Source of the DNA: an uncultured Aeromonadales bacterium
GTDB lineage: Bacteria; Pseudomonadota; Gammaproteobacteria; Enterobacterales; Succinivibrionaceae
Reading direction: 5' to 3'
Length of the DNA stretch: 6,783 bases
Assembly: GCA_902796095.1 (NCBI GenBank)
Contig: CADBNP010000278.1
Span: forward strand, 1 to 6,783
Below, in pieces: positions 1-5,552 of this stretch; within the stretch, counting starts at the first letter, position 1, and each line of letters begins with the position of its first letter. The notes beneath the pieces are model-generated. The model worked only from the letters and a program-made list of their open reading frames with translations. It had not been told where the DNA came from and made no database searches. Position numbers and translations under genes: made by a program.

Positions 1-1252
1 CCATATAGCGAACGTGATTCTTGGCCAGCAGATTGTCAGTAATATTGCTGACGGTGTACCCCTTCCGCTGCAGATCTCCGATTATTACATCAAGCTCTGA
101 TTTACCGCCGTTAAGCTGAACACTCATGAAAATTGAAGCAAGTTCATTGTGTGAATAACGGTAGTTAAACTCGGTAACGTAACGGTTGCCAAGATTCTTG
201 CACAGTTCAAGGAATGCACCCTTGCGCTCAGGAATGCCAATGGAAAGAATACCTTCCCTTTGTTCACCAACCTCGCAGCGTTCTGAAACAAAACGGAGAG
301 TATGGAAGTTAAGGTTGGCACCGGAAAGTATCGCCACCATTTTCTGATCACGGCAGCGGTTCCTGGCCACATACTTTTTGATACCGGCAAGAGAAACAGC
401 ACCTGCAGGCTCTGCGATTGCCCTGGTATCATCAAAAATATCCTTCAGCGCGGCACAAATCTCATCGTTGGATACAGTGATGACCTCGTCAATGTTTTCC
501 TTCAGCACCCTGAATGTTTCATCTCCGATACGCTTAACGGCAACACCGTCGGCAAAGAGTGAAACACGATCCAGAGTCACGATTTCGTTCTTATCCCATG
601 CAGCCTTGAGACATGCCGATCCCTCCGGTTCCACTGCTATAACCTTGATCCTCGGTAGGATCTGCTTGAGATACACGGCAATACCTGCAGCAAGTCCGCC
701 GCCGCCGACCTGTACGAATACATGAGTAATATGGGCATTCTGCTGCAGAAGCTCGCATGCAATGGTACCCTGACCTGCTATAACATCAGGATCATCATAA
801 GGCGGGATCAGAGTAAGGTGTTCCTCACTTGCCATCCTTCTTGCTTCAGCATAGGCTTCATCGAAATTTGATCCGAAAAGAATAGCATTGCCGCCGAACC
901 GTCTTACTGCATCAACCTTGATGTCGGGAGTAGTTTTTGGCATAACGATATTGGTTCTTACACCGAGTTTTCTTCCGGAAAGAGCAACACCCTGGGCATG
1001 GTTTCCGGCAGATGCTGCCACAACACCCTTTGATTTCTGTTCAGGACTGAGCTGGGCTATTTTGTTGTAAGCACCGCGCAGCTTGAAAGAATGAACAATC
1101 TGCTCATCCTCTCGCTTAAGCAGAATTTCATTACCAAGACGATCGGAAAGCTTATCCATTCGCTGCAGAGTAGTAACCTTAACCAGATCATAAATCGGGG
1201 ACAGAAGTATCTTTCTTACGTATTCAGCCCACGAAACAACTTGTTCGGTCAT
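1..1252 (-). CDS. ilvA: Threonine ammonia-lyase (threonine deaminase), biosynthetic, 3' end cut by window
   Basis: This enzyme uses pyridoxal phosphate to convert L-threonine to 2-oxobutanoate and ammonia, the committed step of isoleucine synthesis in the cytoplasm. The frame is open from the ATG at 1252 to the left edge, giving 417 residues of a family usually about 510 long. Visible landmarks are the PLP lysine in HSFKLRGAYN (Lys57), SAGNHAQG (81-88), the glycine-rich phosphate loop VGGGGLAAG (182-190) and SGAN (310-313). From about residue 338 an ACT-like regulatory domain begins (IGIPERKGAFLELC), and the window ends at HVRYM, so most of the second ACT-like half is missing. The two-domain form is the biosynthetic, normally isoleucine-inhibited type, not the short catabolic TdcB type; feedback inhibition is inferred from the family. 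It starts 7 bases after the ilvD stop, and its Shine-Dalgarno lies inside ilvD. No frameshift is seen in the part present. Confidence 0.96.
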   Translation of the reverse strand, partial: MTEQVVSWAEYVRKILLSPIYDLVKVTTLQRMDKLSDRLGNEILLKREDEQIVHSFKLRGAYNKIAQLSPEQKSKGVVAASAGNHAQGVALSGRKLGVRTNIVMPKTTPDIKVDAVRRFGGNAILFGSNFDEAYAEARRMASEEHLTLIPPYDDPDVIAGQGTIACELLQQNAHITHVFVQVGGGGLAAGIAVYLKQILPRIKVIAVEPEGSACLKAAWDKNEIVTLDRVSLFADGVAVKRIGDETFRVLKENIDEVITVSNDEICAALKDIFDDTRAIAEPAGAVSLAGIKKYVARNRCRDQKMVAILSGANLNFHTLRFVSERCEVGEQREGILSIGIPERKGAFLELCKNLGNRYVTEFNYRYSHNELASIFMSVQLNGGKSELDVIIGDLQRKGYTVSNITDNLLAKNHVRYM

Positions 1253-1259
1253 TTTAAAA

Positions 1260-3107
1260 TCAGTCCTCCAGTTTGCTCTTGTCGCGTGCGGCACCCTTGT
1301 CGGCACTTGATGCGAGTGAAGCATATGCTCTCAATGCATAGGAAACAACACGATCACGATTAACCGGTTTCCATGCCTTTGCCCCCTTTGCCTCCATTTC
1401 AGCCCTTCTTCCGGCAAGTTCTTCTTCGGATACATCAAGCTTCACAATACGGTTAGGAATATCAAACTCAATAATATCACCGTCCTTTACCAGACCGATG
1501 GTGCCGCCTGAAGCAGCTTCCGGAGAAACATGCCCAACAGAAAGTCCGGATGTGCCGCCGGAGAATCTGCCGTCAGTAATAAGGGCACACTTTTTACCGA
1601 GACCCATAGACTTCAGATATGACGTTGGATAAAGCATTTCCTGCATGCCTGGCCCGCCCTTAGGTCCTTCGTAGCGAATAACAACAACATCGCCTTCTTT
1701 TACCTTGCCACCCAGGATCCCGCTTACCGCAGCCTCCTGACTCTCATAAACAACAGCAGGACCGACAAATTTCAGAATGGATTCATCAACACCTGCGGTC
1801 TTGACAATACAGCCGTCCTCAGCAAGATTGCCATAAAGTGTGGCAAGTCCGCCATCCTGACTGTAGGCATGAGCCTTGTCACGGATACAGCCTGAAACAC
1901 GATCAGTATCAAGTACATCGCTGTAGCAGTTCTGATGGAACGGAGCATTATTAACCTGTCCTCCCGGAGCAGCAAGATACAGTTTCTTCACATCATCCGA
2001 AGGAGAGTTCATGATGTCGTAACGCTCAATCAGTTCACCGATAGAAGAAGCGGAAACATGCAGAGCGTCTCGCTTAATGAGATCCGCGCGGGCCAGTTCG
2101 GCAAGAATGCCCATTACACCGCCTGCACGATGCACATCGGAAACGTGATAAACATTTGTTGAAGGTGCAACCTTGCAAAGATGCGGTACAACACGTGACA
2201 GACGATCAATATCCGCCATTGTAAAATCAACGCCGGCCTCCTGGGCAACAGCCAGAAGATGGAGCACAGTATTGGTTGAGCCGCCCATGGCTATATCAAG
2301 TGACATGGCATTTTCAAAAGCAGCCTTGGTTGCTATGGAACGAGGAAGGACCTTCTCATTGTCATTTTCATAGTAGTCCCTGGTCATTTCCACTATGCGG
2401 CGTGCAGCCTTAAGGAACAGTTCTCTGCGAGCCTCATGTGTGGCAAGGAGAGAACCATTGCCAGGCTGTGAGAGACCCAGGGCTTCTGTAAGACAGTTCA
2501 TTGAATTTGCTGTAAACATTCCGGAGCAGGATCCACATGTCGGACAACCGTGAATTTCCGCCTGTTTGATTTCCTCATCAGTATATTTAGGATCAGCGGC
2601 CATAACCATGATATCAATAAGATCCAGCTTACTGTGATCTGCTACCTTGACCTGACCAACCTCCATAGGACCGCCGGATACAAAAATGGTAGGTATGTTG
2701 AGACGCATTGCAGCAAGCAGCATGCCCGGAGTTACCTTGTCACAATTGGAAATACATACCAGAGCATCCGCACAGTGTGCACGACACATATACTCCACGG
2801 AATCAGCTATGATTTCACGGCTTGGCAGAGAATAAAGCATACCGTCATGACCCATGGCAATGCCGTCATCCACAGCAATAGTGTCAAATTCCTTTGCCAC
2901 GGCACCGTTTCGCTCAATCTCTTCCTTAACTAACTGACCGACATCATGAAGATGAACATGCCCGGGAACAAACTGAGTGAACGAATTTGCTATTGCGATA
3001 ATTGGCTTGTTAATATCCTCGTCCTTTGTTCCTGTTGCCCGCCACAGAGCTCTGGCTCCGGCCATATTACGTCCCTGGGTTGAAACGTACGAACGATACT
3101 TAGGCAT
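1260..3107 (-). CDS. ilvD: Dihydroxy-acid dehydratase
   Basis: IlvD dehydrates 2,3-dihydroxyisovalerate and 2,3-dihydroxy-3-methylvalerate to the 2-oxo acids that become valine/leucine and isoleucine. The protein is 615 residues, one fewer than E. coli IlvD, and runs collinear with it from MPKYRS to the ADKGAARDKSKL tail. Cluster ligands are visible as Cys122 in CISNCDK and Cys194 in CPTCGSCSG; Lys124 is the metal-site lysine, and DDGIAMGHDGM (80-90) supplies acidic residues. At residue 49 there is Gly (NSFTQFVPGHVHL) where plant and mycobacterial enzymes with a stable [2Fe-2S] cluster have Cys. This fits the oxygen-labile E. coli [4Fe-4S] type by family analogy. The start is supported by a strong AGGAGA Shine-Dalgarno 5 bases upstream. 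An intrinsic terminator separates it from ilvE upstream; ilvA follows after 7 bases. Confidence 0.98.
   Translation of the reverse strand: MPKYRSYVSTQGRNMAGARALWRATGTKDEDINKPIIAIANSFTQFVPGHVHLHDVGQLVKEEIERNGAVAKEFDTIAVDDGIAMGHDGMLYSLPSREIIADSVEYMCRAHCADALVCISNCDKVTPGMLLAAMRLNIPTIFVSGGPMEVGQVKVADHSKLDLIDIMVMAADPKYTDEEIKQAEIHGCPTCGSCSGMFTANSMNCLTEALGLSQPGNGSLLATHEARRELFLKAARRIVEMTRDYYENDNEKVLPRSIATKAAFENAMSLDIAMGGSTNTVLHLLAVAQEAGVDFTMADIDRLSRVVPHLCKVAPSTNVYHVSDVHRAGGVMGILAELARADLIKRDALHVSASSIGELIERYDIMNSPSDDVKKLYLAAPGGQVNNAPFHQNCYSDVLDTDRVSGCIRDKAHAYSQDGGLATLYGNLAEDGCIVKTAGVDESILKFVGPAVVYESQEAAVSGILGGKVKEGDVVVIRYEGPKGGPGMQEMLYPTSYLKSMGLGKKCALITDGRFSGGTSGLSVGHVSPEAASGGTIGLVKDGDIIEFDIPNRIVKLDVSEEELAGRRAEMEAKGAKAWKPVNRDRVVSYALRAYASLASSADKGAARDKSKLED
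1264..1269 (-). promoter_or_regulatory. ilvA ribosome binding site inside the end of ilvD
   Basis: The minus strand reads GGAGGA here, within the last codons of ilvD (CTG GAG GAC TGA) and 11 bases before the ilvA ATG. It is close to the full anti-16S match. Its position means ribosomes finishing ilvD pass over the ilvA initiation site, so translational coupling of the two genes is likely (inference). Confidence 0.85.
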
Positions 3108-3161
3108 AATAATCTCCTAATAAAAAAACAGCCTATTATTAAAATAAGCCTCAAAGACAAT
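3108..3161 (-). promoter_or_regulatory. ilvD leader with strong Shine-Dalgarno
   Basis: This AT-rich spacer lies between the ilvE terminator and ilvD. On the minus strand it carries a run of seven T bases and then AGGAGA (3113-3118), 5 bases before the ilvD ATG. A TTTAAT hexamer could act as a -10, but no convincing -35 is present at the right distance, so a dedicated ilvD promoter is possible but not shown. The ribosome binding site is well supported; promoter activity is not. Confidence 0.5.
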
Positions 3162-3192
3162 AAAAAAAGGGAAATTAAATGAAATCTCCCTT
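3162..3192 (-). terminator. Intrinsic terminator between ilvE and ilvD
   Basis: On the minus strand a 10-pair stem (AAGGGAGATT with AATTTCCCTT, one G-U pair) closes a 6-base loop and runs directly into a T tract of seven. It begins 17 bases after the ilvE stop codon. The shape is that of a classic rho-independent terminator. It sits inside what would otherwise be one operon, so it probably lowers ilvDA transcription relative to ilvE, or ends the ilvE message altogether. Confidence 0.85.
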
Positions 3193-3209
3193 CCCTGTAT
3201 TTATATATC

Positions 3210-4133
3210 CTACTTGGCTACCGGTGTAAGCCAGTTATATCTGTCCTCTACCTTTCCATGTACATAGTCAAAGAAGGTATTCTGCAGATGCTCGGTAACA
3301 GGTCCGCGATGACCCTCTCCAACCTGGCAGTGATCAACTGAACGTATAGGAGTAATTTCTGCTGCAGTACCGGAGAAGAAAACCTCATCCGCAAGATACA
3401 GTGCCTCACGAGGAAGCAGCTCCTCCTTGACGGTATATCCCAGATCCCGGGCAAGAGTAATGATACAGTCTCTGGTGATGCCAGGCAGAATTGAACTTGT
3501 CACAGGAGATGTATAAATTACCTTGTCACGAACGATAAATACATTTTCTCCGGAACCCTCGGCAATATAACCGTCAACATTCAGTGCTATTCCTTCAGAG
3601 AATCCGTTGCGATGAGCCTCTCTGGCAATAAGCAGGGAGGAAAGATAATTGCCTCCGGCCTTTGCTGCTGTAGGGATAGTATTCGGAGCAAGACGGTTCC
3701 AGGATGAAACACATACATCAATTCCGTTACGGAGACCTTCTTCACCAAGATAGGCTCCCCAAGGTACTGCACCGATAATAACCTCAACCTTGTCAGACTT
3801 CGGCATAACACCAAGACCCACATTGCCAATAAAAGCAAGCGGTCTCAGATATCCTGACTTAAGATTATTCCCCACAATAACCTGTGCACAGGCATCAGCA
3901 ATCTCATCCTGGGTGTAAGGAATGTTCATCCAGTATATTTTTGCTGAATTAAAAAACCTCTGCATGTGCTCTTTAAGACGGAAAATCTTTGTACCGTTTT
4001 CCGTATCATATGCTCTGATACCTTCAAATACGGAAGATCCGTAATGCAGAGCATGAGTCATAACATGAACCTGAGCCTTATCCCATTCAACAAGTTCTCC
4101 ATTAAACCAGATATACTTAGTTGTTTCTGCCAT
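3210..4133 (-). CDS. ilvE: Branched-chain amino acid aminotransferase
   Basis: IlvE is a fold-type IV pyridoxal phosphate enzyme that transfers amino groups between glutamate and the 2-oxo acids of leucine, isoleucine and valine, the last step of each pathway. It is 307 residues against 309 in E. coli. Visible features are HYGSSVFEGIRAY (30-42), GYLRPLAFIG (94-103), the PLP lysine in TAAKAGGNYL (Lys158), EGSGENVF (192-199) and the SSILPGITRD segment after it, all typical of bacterial BCAT. D-amino acid transaminase and aminodeoxychorismate lyase share the fold but not this close full-length pattern. The ATG is preceded by a modest CAGGG ribosome binding site 7 bases upstream. It is the first ilv gene here; no ilvG or ilvM precedes it. 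A good promoter lies about 330 bases upstream, and a terminator follows the stop. Confidence 0.98.
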   Translation of the reverse strand: MAETTKYIWFNGELVEWDKAQVHVMTHALHYGSSVFEGIRAYDTENGTKIFRLKEHMQRFFNSAKIYWMNIPYTQDEIADACAQVIVGNNLKSGYLRPLAFIGNVGLGVMPKSDKVEVIIGAVPWGAYLGEEGLRNGIDVCVSSWNRLAPNTIPTAAKAGGNYLSSLLIAREAHRNGFSEGIALNVDGYIAEGSGENVFIVRDKVIYTSPVTSSILPGITRDCIITLARDLGYTVKEELLPREALYLADEVFFSGTAAEITPIRSVDHCQVGEGHRGPVTEHLQNTFFDYVHGKVEDRYNWLTPVAK

Positions 4134-4461
4134 TGTATAACCCTGTACTTTTCAAATAATTCTAAAAATCTACTAATGCCGGAAATCCGACAAAACCCTG
4201 AAAACCTTTTCCCTCGCATTTTTTTACATCGCATATCCATCGAAAAATACGACAACGGATCAGTACAGTAAAAACACGAAAACAAACGCACCCTTCGCAC
4301 CATTTTAATACAAAGATATATGGTTGTTTATATGCAACAGAAAAAAAGAAAACAGGACCCATTATCAGAACGAATACTCCAGACAACAGTTCCTGTAACA
4401 GTTATTAAACAGTGCGATTTAACCTGACAAAAATATTCTGAAACACTATTCTAATCAATGG
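4134..4461 (-). other. Long untranslated leader / spacer before ilvE
   Basis: About 330 bases of AT-rich sequence separate the predicted ilvE promoter from its ATG. No convincing gene was found. On the minus strand it holds a 6-pair hairpin (TGTCGG, loop ATTT, CCGGCA; 4177-4192) about 45 bases before the ATG and followed after a short gap by a T run. Further upstream, ACAGGA can pair with TCCTGT, which is followed directly by a T-rich run (TTTCTTTTTTT). There is also a repeated CAGGGTT (4139-4145 and 4194-4200) and a GGTGCG direct repeat (4287-4301). A weak 74-codon frame (4162-4386) begins with TTG and is rich in Val, Phe, Ile and Leu. Enteric ilv operons are controlled by a leader peptide attenuator, so a related mechanism is conceivable, but no classical leader peptide is recognised. 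Confidence 0.4.
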
Positions 4462-4490
4462 ATAGTAACATATTTGCTGATTTCATTCAA
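4462..4490 (-). promoter_or_regulatory. Predicted sigma-70-type promoter for ilvE
   Basis: On the minus strand TTGAAT (-35, 4485-4490) and TACTAT (-10, 4462-4467) are separated by exactly 17 bases, and the -10 is preceded by TGT, an extended -10 element. Each hexamer matches the consensus at four of six positions. It lies between the dsbA terminator and ilvE, where an ilv operon promoter is expected. Transcription would start near 4455. Confidence 0.55.
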
Positions 4491-4564
4491 ATAACAGCTT
4501 TATTTTTCGTTATTTGTTAACAGAGCAGGATGCGACAGGAATAAAACTGAAAAAATGTAAAAAT

Positions 4565-4596
4565 AAAAAGTGCCGGACTCTTTTGAGAAACGGCAC
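4565..4596 (-). terminator. Intrinsic terminator after dsbA
   Basis: On the minus strand GTGCCG pairs with CGGCAC, enclosing a second small CTC/GAG stem with an AAAA loop, and the structure is followed directly by TTTTTATTT. It starts 27 bases after the dsbA stop. It should end dsbA transcripts and insulate the ilv block from dsbA. Confidence 0.85.
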
Positions 4597-4623
4597 ATTA
4601 AAACATATTCAAATATCTGTTTT

Positions 4624-5256
4624 TCAGTTTTTAGTAAGCGGAATATTATCCTTTTCAAGCAGATACTTAATCAGGAGTTCGACCTCATTCTTTTCTGCCT
4701 TGAGGATGATGTACTTATGGTTGATCATGAGAGTTGGAACACCCTTAACAACGGCTTTATCCATTTCTGCATTGTAGGCGGCAACCTGACTGATAGCAAC
4801 AAAACTGTCAAAGGTCTCCAGGAACTGCTGCTTATCAGCTCCGATGTAGGCAATAATGTCGCCAAGTGCTTCAGGATTATAATCTGTCTTGTGCATCTGA
4901 TGTATCTGATTGAACAACTCATCACTGAATTTTTCCTCAACACCCATAATTTTTGCCGCAGCAAAAGCCCTCTGAGACATAGGTCCCATTTCGCCGCCTA
5001 AAAAGGCAACCGGATTGATGTTAATCTTTACCTGCGGAAATGCAGCTCTTATCTGGTTTAAGACGGAACGGAACATAAAGCAGTGACCGCAGTAGAACGA
5101 CATAAATTCAGTAATTTCCTGTATTTCAGACAACTGATTTGCTTCTACTACTCTGTAGTGTTCACCTTCCTTGAATGGCTGTTCATCAGCAATAGCTGCA
5201 GATACCATTACAAAGGAAAGAAAAATTCCGCAAATAGATTTAATAAATTTAATCAT
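4624..5256 (-). CDS. dsbA: Periplasmic thiol:disulfide oxidoreductase, DsbA family
   Basis: The 210-residue protein is about the usual length for DsbA, which donates disulfide bonds to exported proteins in the periplasm. A Sec signal peptide is clear: Lys3 and Lys6, a hydrophobic stretch to about residue 19, and a cleavage site after Ala-Ile-Ala (23/24). The thioredoxin active site is FYCGHC with Cys56 and Cys59, and the cis-proline loop is KGVPTLMINHKY (Val173-Pro174); the helical insertion lies between. The mature part has no other cysteine. The CxxC dipeptide is Gly-His, as in protein disulfide isomerases, where E. coli DsbA has Pro-His. The oxidase role is inferred from the monomeric DsbA-like layout; a DsbC/G isomerase would carry an N-terminal dimerisation domain. 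A GAGG ribosome binding site (5262-5265) lies 5 bases before the ATG. No dsbB partner is in view. A terminator follows. Confidence 0.93.
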   Translation of the reverse strand: MIKFIKSICGIFLSFVMVSAAIADEQPFKEGEHYRVVEANQLSEIQEITEFMSFYCGHCFMFRSVLNQIRAAFPQVKININPVAFLGGEMGPMSQRAFAAAKIMGVEEKFSDELFNQIHQMHKTDYNPEALGDIIAYIGADKQQFLETFDSFVAISQVAAYNAEMDKAVVKGVPTLMINHKYIILKAEKNEVELLIKYLLEKDNIPLTKN

Positions 5257-5552
5257 ATAAACCTCAAAAGAAAAAAAGCTTCAACAATTATGTATGCTTT
5301 CAACTGAAGAAACCTTTCGGTAAACGTCATAACTGCTGGATAACTCACCAATATGATAGACGATTCATTAAAAAATAAGTTCTGTCCTAAAGATCAGGAT
5401 GATGAATAATTGAACCATCTGAAAATCGCAAAACTTATATTTTTAAATCAGGTACCAGTTAACAGAAACCCTTATGGGATTACAACTATTAAACTTGAAC
5501 ATACTTGCAGTTCTACCAGAAGCAGAAACTTATATGCAATCAGCTCGAATTT
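5257..5552 (-). other. AT-rich spacer upstream of dsbA
   Basis: About 296 bases lie between the synthase stop and dsbA. I find no credible gene on either strand and no clear terminator after the synthase. Short direct repeats are present (AAACTTATAT at 5431-5440 and 5526-5535), as expected at times in AT-rich DNA. A dsbA promoter probably lies here, but no pair of hexamers stands out enough to place it. A T-rich tract (CTTTTTTTCTTTT on the minus strand) directly precedes the dsbA ribosome binding site. Confidence 0.5.

Noticed and set aside
302..725. Overlapping plus-strand open frames opposite ilvA
   Set aside because: They lie antisense to a confidently identified, continuous ilvA frame, show no recognisable domains, and have no ribosome binding site that stands out.
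2550..2933. 127-codon plus-strand open frame opposite ilvD
   Set aside because: It is antisense to the conserved Fe-S-binding part of ilvD, and its composition is what reverse translation of that coding sequence gives.
4225..4232. ATG TAA start-stop pair in the ilvE leader
   Set aside because: A minimal start-stop can stall ribosomes, but there is no Shine-Dalgarno at a suitable distance and such hexamers are common in AT-rich sequence.
4058..4303. 81-codon minus-strand frame overlapping the ilvE start
   Set aside because: It has no ribosome binding site, overlaps ilvE out of frame and has unlikely composition, so chance is the best explanation.
4570..5001. 143-codon plus-strand open frame opposite dsbA
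   Set aside because: It covers the dsbA terminator and much of dsbA in antisense and has no recognisable protein features; dsbA itself has a signal peptide, CxxC and cis-proline loop.
5275..5300. AAAGC/GCTTT hairpin with T run just before dsbA as an attenuator
   Set aside because: The stem has five pairs with a 16-base loop, too weak to argue for termination; the T run is equally well explained as an upstream enhancer or composition.
5461..5480. Hairpin AACCC-TTAT-GGGAT as a terminator after the synthase gene
   Set aside because: Only three base pairs hold, and there is no T tract following it.
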